Origin: a virus
Length of the DNA stretch: 64,000 bases
Strand: one strand, 5' to 3'
IMG/VR virus record: IMGVR_UViG_3300032242_000920
Coordinates: 1 to 64,000 of that record
The notes beneath the pieces are model-generated. The model searched no databases and was not told where the DNA came from. It saw only the letters and a list, made by a program, of their open reading frames with translations. Positions 53,953 through 62,270 of this stretch are shown piece by piece (position 1 is the stretch's first letter; each line of letters starts with the position of its first letter). Position numbers and translations under genes: made by a program.

Positions 53953-54705
53953 ATGCTAAACTTTATTAACTTTTTAGACGAAAAAGCTAAATTTGATACT
54001 ACACTTCAGTATCATGATAAACTAAACCCATTAATTTGGGAAAAGAATAAGCTCCGTAAAGAAGTTCTTAATGGTCTTGTTAGAATTGCTCATGATTGGG
54101 CTACATTTTCTAGAATTCCTTTTGCTTCAATTAAAGACATTGTGATTACCGGTGGTAATTGCAACTACAACTATACATCACTATCTGATATTGATCTGCA
54201 TTTAATTATTGACATGAAGAATATTATTAAAGATAAAGATATTCTTGAAGATTGGCTGTATGACAAGAAAGTCCTATGGGCAAAATATCATCCAAACATT
54301 CGTATCAAAGGTTATCCTGTAGAGTTATATGCTCAGGACTCAAAAGAAACATTGAAGCCAAATCAGGGTGTGTACTCATTAGTTGACAAAAAGTGGATTT
54401 CAGAACCAAAGAAACAAAGTGTTCAAGATCTACACACAGACAAAACTCTGATTCGCAAGATTAAATACTATATTAAACAAATAGATAACTTCACTAATAC
54501 TGCTAGTTTAGCTACTAAGCAAACAATAGAACAAGCTAAAAAACTTAAACAAAAGTTCCATAAAATGCGATCTTCAGGTATTCAAAAGTCTGGAGAGTTT
54601 GCTCAAGAGAACTTATTATATAAAGCACTACGCAATCTTGGAAAACTCGATCAATTAAATGAGTTTATACGGAATTCCACAGATCTTGACTATTCCGTAG
54701 ACTAA
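53953..54705 (+). CDS. Nucleotidyltransferase-like protein
   Basis: 250 residues. The N-terminus MLNFINFLDEKAKF has the short FxxFLxE-type leader seen on virion-linked proteins. The core ITGGNCNYNYTSLSDIDLHLI resembles the G-x-x-x-x-x-x-S-D-x-D-L metal-binding motif of polymerase-beta-type nucleotidyltransferases, with Asp pair D-I-D and a later YPVELYAQD that could supply a third acidic residue. The C-terminus is basic and helical. It is expressed from a late promoter. Substrate unknown; a tRNA, protein or antibiotic-type target cannot be told apart. Confidence 0.65.
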   Translation: MLNFINFLDEKAKFDTTLQYHDKLNPLIWEKNKLRKEVLNGLVRIAHDWATFSRIPFASIKDIVITGGNCNYNYTSLSDIDLHLIIDMKNIIKDKDILEDWLYDKKVLWAKYHPNIRIKGYPVELYAQDSKETLKPNQGVYSLVDKKWISEPKKQSVQDLHTDKTLIRKIKYYIKQIDNFTNTASLATKQTIEQAKKLKQKFHKMRSSGIQKSGEFAQENLLYKALRNLGKLDQLNEFIRNSTDLDYSVD

Positions 54706-54709
54706 GGGG

Positions 54710-54738
54710 TTTACACACCCTTTGTAGTGTGTTATAGT
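54710..54738 (+). promoter_or_regulatory. Promoter before gp43 (TTTACA-N17-TATAGT)
   Basis: TTTACA 54710-54715, 17-bp spacer ending GTGTGT, TATAGT 54733-54738, 28 bp before the polymerase ATG. Confidence 0.75.
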
Positions 54739-54766
54739 ACAATTTAACCGTAATTATGAGGTGTTG

Positions 54767-57283
54767 ATGTCTAAATTCTACACGAACGCGTTTCAGCGCG
54801 GTAATACTATTTTTGTTCGTGGGTATGACAATGGTAAACCATTTGCCCGCAAAGAATACTACAAGCCATATTTGTTTGTTACATCCAAACACCAAACTTC
54901 TAAGTATAAAACCATCCATGGTGATCTTGTAGATAGGATTGATTTTGATTCTATCTCCGATGCTCGTGAGTTCCAAAACAATTATGATGATGTTTCCAAC
55001 TTTAGGATCTATGGACAGAACAGTTGGACATACAACTATCTATTTGATACATTCCCTGGTGAGATCAAGTATGATCCTGCTACTATTTCCGTTTGTAGTA
55101 TTGACATTGAAACAAGAGTTGGTGCTGAGGATATTGCAACCTCTATCCAGACTACACCAAATGAAGTGACGGCTATTACAATTAGTCGTGCAGGCAAGAA
55201 AACTGTTCTTGGTTGTGGCGTGTTCAAGACTGAAGATCCGAACATTCGGTATATCCAATGTCGAGATGAACATCATCTGCTTCAGGCTTTTCTTGAAGTC
55301 TGGGCCTCTGCTGAATATAATCCAGATGTAGTTACTGGTTGGAACGTAGAGTTCTTTGATATTCCATATCTTGTCGGTCGGATTATTAGGATCCTTGGTG
55401 AGGATGCAGCAAATAAACTAAGTCCTTGGGGCATTATTAGGCCGTATGAGGTGGAAATTAAAGGTAAAACTGTCACGTCATATGAACTTCGTGGTGTGAC
55501 TGTTCTCGACTATCTTGCACTTTACAAGAAGTTTACTTACTCAAACCAGGAATCATATCGTCTCGACCATATTGCATCAGTAGAACTTGGTCAAAACAAA
55601 ATTGACTATCGTGATGAAGGTTATGCAGGTCTTAATGATCTGTATGAACGAAACTTTCAACGATTCATTGAGTATAATATTCATGACGTGACTCTGGTTG
55701 ATATGCTAGAGGACAAGATGAAACTCATTGAACTGGTGTTTACTATTGCTTATTTGGCTAAGGTAAACTATACCGATACGTTGGCCTCGGTGAAGATCTG
55801 GGAAGTGATTATTCACAACTATCTAATGGAACAAAATACAGTAGTCAACTCCAATAAAAAGTCAAATACAATGTTGGACTTTGCTGGTGGCTATGTGAAG
55901 GATGTTCAACCTGGTATGCACAAGTGGGTAATGTCACTCGACCTTGACAGTCTCTATCCTCACCTGATTATGCAGTATAATATTTCACCAGACACATTTG
56001 TAAAACGAGTATCATCATTTTACTCAATTGAAGATCTTCTTGATAAGACTAAACTACTAGATAAACTTGAGCCCGAATACTCACATACAGCCAATGGATG
56101 TTTGTATCGGAAGGACAAAAAGGGTTTTCTTCCTGCTCTGATGGAAAGCATGTATGCTGACCGATCGGCATTCAAGAAACAAATGCTTGGTGTCAAGAAG
56201 GAATATGAACAAACAAAGAATAAGGAACTTCAGAAGGAAATTGCTCGACTGAATAATCTTCAGATGGCTTTTAAAATTCTTCTAAACTCTGCTTATGGTG
56301 CTTTGGGTAACAGATACTTCCTATGGTTTGATATTAACCACGCTGAGGCAATTACACTATCTGGTCAGTTGTCTATTCGGTGGATTGCTGATAGAGTAAA
56401 TGAGTATCTGAATAAACTGTGTGGTACAACTGCAGTTGACTATGTAATTGCATCTGATACCGACTCGATCTATATCACACTTGAAGCATTGGTGAATAAA
56501 GGTTTGCCCGATAAGTTTGCTGATGATCCTAAATCAGTTGTGGCTTGGATTGACAAAGTCTGTACTCAAAAGATTACACCCTTCATCGACACATCATATC
56601 GGGATCTTGCTACTCGTATGACAGCATATGATCAAAAGATGCGGATGAAAATGGAATGTATTGCCGATAAAGCAATCTGGACCGCCAAGAAGCGATACCT
56701 CATGAATGTCTGGAATCAGGAAGGTGTTGCATATGACAAGCCCAAACTGAAGATGACAGGCATTGAAGCTGTAAAATCATCTACACCTCAGTCATGCCGA
56801 GAAGCATTAAAAACATCTTTTGAACTTATCATGAATAAGGATGAGGAAACACTTCAAAGATTTATTGCTGACTTCAGAACCAAGTTTAAACAACTACCTT
56901 TTGAACAAATTGCATTTCCCAGAGGTGTGTCCAATATTTCTCAGTATGTAGAAAAAGGTGATGCATATAAGCTTGGGACTCCTATCCATGTCAAGGGTAG
57001 TATCTTATATAATAATCTAATCAAGAAACACAATCTGATTGGAACTTATGAAACTGTCACTAATGGAGACAAAATCAAATTTGCATATCTTAAAAAGCAA
57101 AATCCGTATCAGATTAATGTAATCTCTGCTCCGGCCGATCTACCCAAGGCTTTTGACATTGAACCATATATTGATTATGATACTCAGTTTGAAAAGGCTT
57201 TTATTGATCCACTATCAATTATTCTAAACTCAATCGGTTGGAAGGTAGAACAAACAAGTAGTCTTGAAGGCTTCTTTGGCTGA
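54767..57283 (+). CDS. gp43: Family B DNA polymerase gp43
   Basis: Start at ATG 54767 with GAGG just upstream (838 residues; T4 is 898). Exonuclease motifs: SIDIETR (Asp113, Glu115) and GWNVEFFDIPYL. Polymerase motif A is SLDLDSLYPHL (Asp392), motif B KILLNSAYGALGNRY and motif C ASDTDSIYI (Asp564, Asp566). The C-terminus ends LEGFFG, close to the clamp-binding tail of T4 gp43. It copies the phage genome with proofreading. Confidence 0.96.
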   Translation: MSKFYTNAFQRGNTIFVRGYDNGKPFARKEYYKPYLFVTSKHQTSKYKTIHGDLVDRIDFDSISDAREFQNNYDDVSNFRIYGQNSWTYNYLFDTFPGEIKYDPATISVCSIDIETRVGAEDIATSIQTTPNEVTAITISRAGKKTVLGCGVFKTEDPNIRYIQCRDEHHLLQAFLEVWASAEYNPDVVTGWNVEFFDIPYLVGRIIRILGEDAANKLSPWGIIRPYEVEIKGKTVTSYELRGVTVLDYLALYKKFTYSNQESYRLDHIASVELGQNKIDYRDEGYAGLNDLYERNFQRFIEYNIHDVTLVDMLEDKMKLIELVFTIAYLAKVNYTDTLASVKIWEVIIHNYLMEQNTVVNSNKKSNTMLDFAGGYVKDVQPGMHKWVMSLDLDSLYPHLIMQYNISPDTFVKRVSSFYSIEDLLDKTKLLDKLEPEYSHTANGCLYRKDKKGFLPALMESMYADRSAFKKQMLGVKKEYEQTKNKELQKEIARLNNLQMAFKILLNSAYGALGNRYFLWFDINHAEAITLSGQLSIRWIADRVNEYLNKLCGTTAVDYVIASDTDSIYITLEALVNKGLPDKFADDPKSVVAWIDKVCTQKITPFIDTSYRDLATRMTAYDQKMRMKMECIADKAIWTAKKRYLMNVWNQEGVAYDKPKLKMTGIEAVKSSTPQSCREALKTSFELIMNKDEETLQRFIADFRTKFKQLPFEQIAFPRGVSNISQYVEKGDAYKLGTPIHVKGSILYNNLIKKHNLIGTYETVTNGDKIKFAYLKKQNPYQINVISAPADLPKAFDIEPYIDYDTQFEKAFIDPLSIILNSIGWKVEQTSSLEGFFG

Positions 57284-57290
57284 TCCCGAT

Positions 57291-57319
57291 TTTACATTTA
57301 CTCATTAATGGTATATACT
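57291..57319 (+). promoter_or_regulatory. Promoter before uvsX (TTTACA-N17-TATACT)
   Basis: TTTACA 57291-57296, 17-bp spacer, TATACT 57314-57319, 25 bp before the uvsX ATG. It lacks the TGTGT end seen at gp55, gp45 and gp43. Confidence 0.65.
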
Positions 57320-57344
57320 CATCAAAGATTATAAGGAGAATAAT

Positions 57345-58415
57345 ATGTCTGCACTACTAGATAAACTCAAGAAAAACTCTACTATTAAGGATACTGATAT
57401 CCTAGCTAATTCAAAGTTCTTTAATAAGAAGGACATGATTCCAACTAGTGTTCCTGCAATCAACATTGCATTGTCTGGTAGCCTTGATGGTGGACTTATC
57501 CCAGGTCTTACTGTCTGGGCTGGTCCGTCTAAGCACTTCAAGACTTCATTTAGTCTCTTGATGGCTAAGGCATACATGGATAAGTATCCCGATGCCGTTC
57601 TTCTGTTTTATGACTCTGAGTTTGGTACTCCTCAGTCGTACTTCGAATCGTTCAAGATCGACACGAGTCGTGTTATCCACACACCCATCACCGATATTGA
57701 ACAGCTAAAGTTTGACTGTATGGCTCAGTTCAAGCAGATTGAACGAGGTGATCGAGTGATTGTTGTAATTGACTCGGTTGGTAATCTTGCTTCAAAGAAG
57801 GAAGTTGATGATGCTCTGAACCAGAACTCGGCCGCAGATATGACTCGTGCAAAGCAAATGAAGTCATTCTTCCGGATGGTGACACCTCATCTTACCATTA
57901 AGGACATTCCGATGGTTGTTGTGAACCATACATACCAGACACAGGAAATGTATTCTAAGGCTGTTGTGTCTGGTGGTACTGGAATTTACTATTCGGCAGA
58001 CAATATCTTTATCATTGGTCGTCAACAGGAAAAGGATGGCACTGATGTTGTTGGTTATAACTTCATCATCAATGTTGAAAAGTCTCGGTTTGCTAAGGAA
58101 AAGTCAAAGATTCCGGTTGAAGTGACTTGGAAGGACGGTATCAGCAAGTGGTCTGGTCTGCTTGATATGGCACTTGAGTCTGGTCATGTAATTAAGCCAA
58201 AGAACGGTTGGTATCAGAAGGTTGATCTTGAAACTGGTGAAGTTTCTGAGAAAAGCTATCGCGAGAAAGATACATATACCGCTGACTTCTGGTTGCCTGT
58301 TCTCAAGTCTAAGTCGTTTCGTGCCTGGGTTGAAAGTAGATACATGGGTCCACAGGGTAGCATCATGAATGATGAACACAATGTCGACCTGGAAGATGAA
58401 GATGAATCTGCCTGA
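57345..58415 (+). CDS. uvsX: RecA-like recombinase UvsX
   Basis: 356 residues. Walker A is GPSKHFKTS (60-68, Lys66), like the unusual GPSKSFKSN of T4 UvsX. Other matches are LFYDSEFGTPQSYFESF, VIDSVGNLASKKEVDDAL and MVVVNHTYQT. The C-terminus is acidic (DLEDEDES), as in UvsX. It catalyses strand exchange for recombination-dependent replication, helped by UvsY. SD AAGGAG upstream. Confidence 0.95.
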   Translation: MSALLDKLKKNSTIKDTDILANSKFFNKKDMIPTSVPAINIALSGSLDGGLIPGLTVWAGPSKHFKTSFSLLMAKAYMDKYPDAVLLFYDSEFGTPQSYFESFKIDTSRVIHTPITDIEQLKFDCMAQFKQIERGDRVIVVIDSVGNLASKKEVDDALNQNSAADMTRAKQMKSFFRMVTPHLTIKDIPMVVVNHTYQTQEMYSKAVVSGGTGIYYSADNIFIIGRQQEKDGTDVVGYNFIINVEKSRFAKEKSKIPVEVTWKDGISKWSGLLDMALESGHVIKPKNGWYQKVDLETGEVSEKSYREKDTYTADFWLPVLKSKSFRAWVESRYMGPQGSIMNDEHNVDLEDEDESA

Positions 58416-58677
58416 TATAATCAATGGTATTTTTGAATCTGTTGGTGTAGTATCTACAATCTTCAATATTCAAAAGATCTTGGTTGACAAAACAGTTAAG
58501 GGTATCCATATTGGTACTATGTTGTTTTTTGCATCATGGGGCTACTGGAATGTCTACTATTACTGGCACCTCGCTCAATGGTTTTCATTGGGCGCAGGAG
58601 CTTCACTAGCAATCTGTAATACTATATGGACTCTTTTGGCCATATACTTTATGAGGAACCCACTGAGTGAAAATTGA
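58402..58677 (+). CDS. Small three-helix membrane protein, PQ-loop/SemiSWEET-like
   Basis: Start chosen at ATG 58402, overlapping the end of UvsX, with GGAAG upstream (91 residues). Three hydrophobic segments: GIFESVGVVSTIFNIQKIL, HIGTMLFFASWGYWNVYYYW and SLAICNTIWTLLAIYF. The helix order and the Asn/Trp/Tyr positions recall single-repeat PQ-loop (SemiSWEET) proteins; I also recall similar small membrane proteins in other phages. It overlaps gp41. Sugar transport is inference; a holin-like role is also possible. Confidence 0.6.
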   Translation: MNLPDIINGIFESVGVVSTIFNIQKILVDKTVKGIHIGTMLFFASWGYWNVYYYWHLAQWFSLGAGASLAICNTIWTLLAIYFMRNPLSEN

Positions 58678-60034
58678 ACAAACAATAATCAATAATATCA
58701 TCTGTTCTGATGAATATGCAAGAAAGGCATTACCTTTTCTTGAGGTAGAGTATTTTCAGTCAAATACAGAGAAGCAACTATTTAAGATTATCAATGCTTT
58801 TGTTCAGACCTACAATAAGCTTCCAACTAAGGAAGTTTTGGCTGTCTCGGTTGATAAACTGAAAGGTCTGACTGAAGAACAATATAAGGACATTCGTGAT
58901 CGTGTTGAAGGTCTTGAAGATCTTAAGCCTGAAAATACAGAATGGATGCTTGAAGAAACTGAAAAGTACTGTCAGGATCGTGCAATCTATAATGCAATCA
59001 TGGATTCAATCCAGATCATTGATGACAAGAAAAAGGATCTTGGTCGTGGTGCAATCCCAGAACTTTTGACTAAGGCCCTATCGGTTTCATTTGATACTGA
59101 CATTGGTCATGATCTTCTTGAAAATGCCGATGCTCGGTATGAGTTCTATCACCGAAACGAAGTAAAGCTTCCTTTTGATATTGATCTACTCAATAAAATT
59201 ACCAAGGGTGGTTTGAATCGTAAGACATTGAACTTGATGCTTGCACCATCTGGTGTTGGTAAGACTGCATTTATGTGTCACTTTGCGGCATCACATCTTG
59301 CTATCGGTAAGAATGTTCTGTATATCTCTATGGAAATGTCTGAGGAACGAATTGCAGAACGAATTGATGCAAATCTTCTTGATGTGACTATGGAAGATCT
59401 AAGCATCATGCCAAAAGATGTTTACATGAAAAAGATTCAAAATCTTAAAAATAAGGTAATGGGTAAACTTATCATTAAAGAATATCCTACATCATCGGCC
59501 GGGTCTGCACACTTTCGGCATCTGCTAAATGAACTTCGACTGAAGAAAAACTTCACTGCCGATATTGTTTATGTTGACTATCTAAATATCTGTGCATCAT
59601 CCAAGATGAAGATGGGCAATTCAATCAACAGTTATACTTATATCAAGTCTATTGCAGAGGAACTTCGTGCTCTATCAGTTGAATTTAATGTTCCGATTGT
59701 ATCTGCTACGCAGTCTAACCGAGACGGTTATGACAGCTCAGACATGGATCTTACTAATACTTCCGAATCTATGGGGCTTGTTCACACTGCTGACTTGATG
59801 CTTGGTCTAATCAGTACTGAGGAACTTGAAGGTATGGGTCAGATTATGATCAAGCAGTTGAAGAATCGGTATAATGACCTAAGTACACATCGTCGGTTTG
59901 TTGTGGGTATTGATCGGTCAAAGATGAAACTGTTTGATGCCGATAATAAAGCTCAAGAAACAGTACACGAGTCTGGTTTTCAAAAGACTCAGGACACCAA
60001 AGGCAAAAAAGACTTCAGTGGCATTAGGCTTTAG
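58667..60034 (+). CDS. gp41: Replicative DNA helicase gp41 (DnaB-type)
   Basis: 455 residues from a GTG overlapping the upstream gene by 11 bp. Helicase core: LNLMLAPSGVGKTAFMCHF with Lys199, YISMEMSEERIAERI, DIVYVDYLNICAS as Walker B and the VSATQSNRDGY sensor. The C-terminus is Lys/Asp-rich. It is the hexameric 5'-3' fork helicase working with gp43; the primase gp61 is not in the window. Confidence 0.94.
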   Translation: MKIEQTIINNIICSDEYARKALPFLEVEYFQSNTEKQLFKIINAFVQTYNKLPTKEVLAVSVDKLKGLTEEQYKDIRDRVEGLEDLKPENTEWMLEETEKYCQDRAIYNAIMDSIQIIDDKKKDLGRGAIPELLTKALSVSFDTDIGHDLLENADARYEFYHRNEVKLPFDIDLLNKITKGGLNRKTLNLMLAPSGVGKTAFMCHFAASHLAIGKNVLYISMEMSEERIAERIDANLLDVTMEDLSIMPKDVYMKKIQNLKNKVMGKLIIKEYPTSSAGSAHFRHLLNELRLKKNFTADIVYVDYLNICASSKMKMGNSINSYTYIKSIAEELRALSVEFNVPIVSATQSNRDGYDSSDMDLTNTSESMGLVHTADLMLGLISTEELEGMGQIMIKQLKNRYNDLSTHRRFVVGIDRSKMKLFDADNKAQETVHESGFQKTQDTKGKKDFSGIRL

Positions 60035-60036
60035 AG

Positions 60037-60065
60037 TTGACATATCTCTATAAATAAGGTACTAT
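60037..60065 (+). promoter_or_regulatory. Overlapping early-type and late promoter
   Basis: TTGACA 60037-60042, 17-bp spacer, TACTAT 60060-60065. The spacer itself contains an exact late box TATAAATA at 60049-60056, so the small gene could be read both early and late. Confidence 0.6.
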
Positions 60066-60075
60066 GGAGAGACTT

Positions 60076-60237
60076 ATGAAAAAAGACTATAAAACATTTG
60101 CAGCAGAAGGTTTATCTGTACCTTTAGGTTCTACAGGTAAACGAACAACCGTCCCTGTTGACATGGTTGCAATTCGTATGGCTGATGGCTCTGTTAAGAT
60201 TAAGCCATCAGGTAAGTCAGGAAGTTCTGGACACTAA
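60076..60237 (+). CDS. Small basic protein downstream of gp41
   Basis: 53 residues starting MKKDYKTFAAEGLSVPLGS and ending with a Gly/Ser/Lys tail (KPSGKSGSSGH). AGAGAC-type ribosome site and the promoter just upstream support expression. Net positive with a central VPVDMVAIRMADGSVKI strand pair. Function unknown. Confidence 0.6.
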   Translation: MKKDYKTFAAEGLSVPLGSTGKRTTVPVDMVAIRMADGSVKIKPSGKSGSSGH

Positions 60238-60257
60238 CTTAGGATACTATATTATGA

Positions 60258-60977
60258 CTAACTTTTATAACTAAATCCAAATCCTATGTCAGAAAAGGTC
60301 TTACCTATTATACTTTCATTATGATTATTTTTTAGATAATTTGAACTATAATAGCTATTTTTAGTTATAACATCATTACTGTTTTTGCAATATCTTGCTA
60401 GAGTTCTTCCATTAATGTATTGCTTAAATCCATCTCTTTTATTTGTAATTCCAAATGGAGTGATGTAGTTACCAAGAAAATTGACATTATTTTCAGTTTT
60501 AAAACTTGGTCTTGATCCTCTCATTTTTGATCGACTTACTTCTGTATGTTTCTTACCATAAAAGAAATTTTTATTTCCCTTCTTGGTGAAAGAATGATAT
60601 TCAGAATATAGACATTTTATTAATTCATATTGTCTAGAATTTAAAGTTCTTTGTTGTTCAGATGATATTTTACTGAACATACATATAGCCAATAACATCT
60701 TATAATAGTTCTCACCAAATGTAAATTTAGCTAAAAGTCTATGGCAAATATAGTGTTCTTTAGCGGTTAAAAGTACTACATTCCATTTATCCTTTCTATA
60801 CTCAGGAAATATAGATTGAGGTAAAATATGATGAGATTCATAATAGACAAAATTCTCATCACAAATTTTTCGTTTTATTCTATTTTGAGCTTTAGCTGAC
60901 TCAATTATCAACTGATAATATTTTAAATATTTATTTTTGATGAATTTATCAGTCGAATAAATATCTTTGCTGGGCAT
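60258..60977 (-). mobile_element. Free-standing HNH homing endonuclease gene
   Basis: 239 residues on the - strand, clearly AT-richer than its neighbours. Residues about 45-90 form an HNH fold: YESHHILPQSIFPEYRKD then WNVVLLTAKEHYICHRLL. A NUMOD3-like DNA-binding repeat follows (FYGKKHTEVSRSKMRG), and the C-terminus GRTLARYCKN resembles another NUMOD-type helix. Such genes spread by cutting a homologous site and being copied in by repair. It lies intergenically, interrupts no gene, and has a - strand late promoter box at 61036-61043. Confidence 0.85.
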
Positions 60978-61000
60978 ATTGGTTCCTCTCTTTGCCTAGA

Positions 61001-61030
61001 ATCCATGGGTATTCCACTACCGCGATGGAT
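61001..61030. other. Hairpin between HNH gene and dehydrogenase gene
   Basis: ATCCAT (61001-61006) with ATGGAT (61025-61030), and inside them GGTA (61008-61011) with TACC (61018-61021) around TTCCAC. The stem is broken by a 1-nt/3-nt internal loop. Confidence 0.5.
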
Positions 61031-61035
61031 ACCTT

Positions 61036-61043
61036 TATTTATA
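61036..61043 (-). promoter_or_regulatory. Late promoter box on the - strand for the HNH gene
   Basis: Forward TATTTATA reads TATAAATA on the - strand, 59 bp before the HNH start. Confidence 0.45.
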
Positions 61044-61063
61044 TTCTTTTGGAGTTTTATATC

Positions 61064-61891
61064 ATGAGTAAGAATTTAAAAATGGCTATCATTGCGCACG
61101 GCTTTGTGGGCAAAGCTGTAGACTACGGATTTAATAATCCAGGTGTGATCAAGTTTATTGTTGATCCAAGGTATGAGTACTCAATTGAAGATCTACCTAC
61201 TGACATTGATATTACATTCGTGTGTGTTCCCACTCCTATGGGTGAGGATGGAACCATTGATGCTTCAATCATCAACGGTGTTGTAAGTTACTTGACTACA
61301 AATAAGATCGGTGGCTTGATTGTAGTCAAGTCAACCGTGACTCCAGACATTATCAGTTCGTTTGAAGGGATTGTTTACAACCCTGAGTTTCTTACCGAGA
61401 AAAGTGCCAATGAGGATTTTGTGAATCCTATCATGCATGTTTTTGGTGGTGACTTTGAACAAACTAAGGCTGTTGAAAGAATTTATGAACAGTATAGTTC
61501 TTGTAAGCCTTGCCCAGTGTACCATATGTCAACTGTTGATGCGAGCTTTGTTAAGTACGGCATGAACTCATTCCTTGCTACCAAGGTTCTTTGGTTCAAT
61601 CAGTTTTATGATGTGGTGAACCGTAATGGTGGAAACTTCAACAAGATTGTAAGTGCTATTGGTAGTGACAAGCGAATTGGTTCGTCGCATACTACAGTAC
61701 CTGGTTGGGATGGTCGCCGAGGTTTTGGTGGATCCTGCTTCAATAAAGACATTCCCGCATTTGTGCACTACTCTGAACAAAGCATGACAGTCCTCCGAGA
61801 GGTTTGGAATGTAAACTGTGACTATCGAGCAGAATATGCCGATCTTCTTGATCGTGAAAAAGAACAACACATTTTTTTGAAAAAAATTTAA
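61064..61891 (+). CDS. UDP-glucose/GDP-mannose dehydrogenase-like enzyme
   Basis: Start taken at ATG 61064, ten bases after GGAG; an upstream ATG at 60992 lacks a site. The 275 residues show the NAD-binding entry MAIIAHGFVGKAVDYGF, ITFVCVPTPMGEDGTID, VVKSTVTPDII, VYNPEFLTEKSANEDF and the catalytic cysteine motif RRGFGGSCFNKD (Cys225). The family oxidises UDP-glucose, GDP-mannose or similar to uronic acids; usual length is about 390-450, so the C-terminal substrate-binding domain is shortened or missing. It may supply a donor for the glycosyltransferase at 48653. Confidence 0.82.
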   Translation: MSKNLKMAIIAHGFVGKAVDYGFNNPGVIKFIVDPRYEYSIEDLPTDIDITFVCVPTPMGEDGTIDASIINGVVSYLTTNKIGGLIVVKSTVTPDIISSFEGIVYNPEFLTEKSANEDFVNPIMHVFGGDFEQTKAVERIYEQYSSCKPCPVYHMSTVDASFVKYGMNSFLATKVLWFNQFYDVVNRNGGNFNKIVSAIGSDKRIGSSHTTVPGWDGRRGFGGSCFNKDIPAFVHYSEQSMTVLREVWNVNCDYRAEYADLLDREKEQHIFLKKI

Positions 61892-61899
61892 AATAGTTG

Positions 61900-61928
61900 T
61901 TTACAAGGCAACACACCTATGATAGAAG
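61900..61928 (+). promoter_or_regulatory. Weak promoter candidate before the 61959 gene
   Basis: TTTACA 61900-61905, 17-bp spacer and TAGAAG at 61923-61928. TATGAT at 61918-61923 is an alternative -10 but is too near TTTACA. Confidence 0.3.
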
Positions 61929-61958
61929 AGTTTCATAAGGAAACGAAAGGAACTCTTC
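61925..61958 (+). promoter_or_regulatory. Inverted repeat abutting a start codon
   Basis: GAAGAGTT (61925-61932) and AACTCTTC (61951-61958) are perfect arms; the second ends right at the ATG. The likely ribosome-binding sites (AAGG, AAAGG) lie in the 18-nt loop. Confidence 0.55.
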
Positions 61959-62270
61959 ATGACTGCTTTCACGAAACAGAACCTGGTTGTCACCGGCGAA
62001 TACATTCACTATCAGCCCCATGCTGACTCGTTCTGGGAAGATCGCAAGTTTGTCGGCCGCTTCAAGCATCGTGGTCCTGTGACCAAGGCTAAGTTTATCA
62101 AGATGCTGATCAAGCACTACACGGTCGAGGACTACTTTGCTCGCCTGGGTGGTGCTTACAATCCTAAGGGTGAGGCTCCTCTGCAGATCCTCATGAACGA
62201 CGAGATCCTCATCTTTGAAAAGGATGAACTTGGTCGTGGTTACTTCATTCTTGATGGAAAGGTTATCTAA
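61959..62270 (+). CDS. Hypothetical early protein, locally GC-richer
   Basis: 103 residues with many aromatic and charged residues: VTGEYIHYQPHADSFWEDR, KMLIKHYTVEDYFARLGG, and a C-terminal ILIFEKDELGRGYFILDGKVI that looks like a beta hairpin. Codons favour C and G at third positions more than most of the window, which may reflect high expression or a different origin. Its stop overlaps the next ATG. Probably a small early protein; function unknown. Confidence 0.65.
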   Translation: MTAFTKQNLVVTGEYIHYQPHADSFWEDRKFVGRFKHRGPVTKAKFIKMLIKHYTVEDYFARLGGAYNPKGEAPLQILMNDEILIFEKDELGRGYFILDGKVI

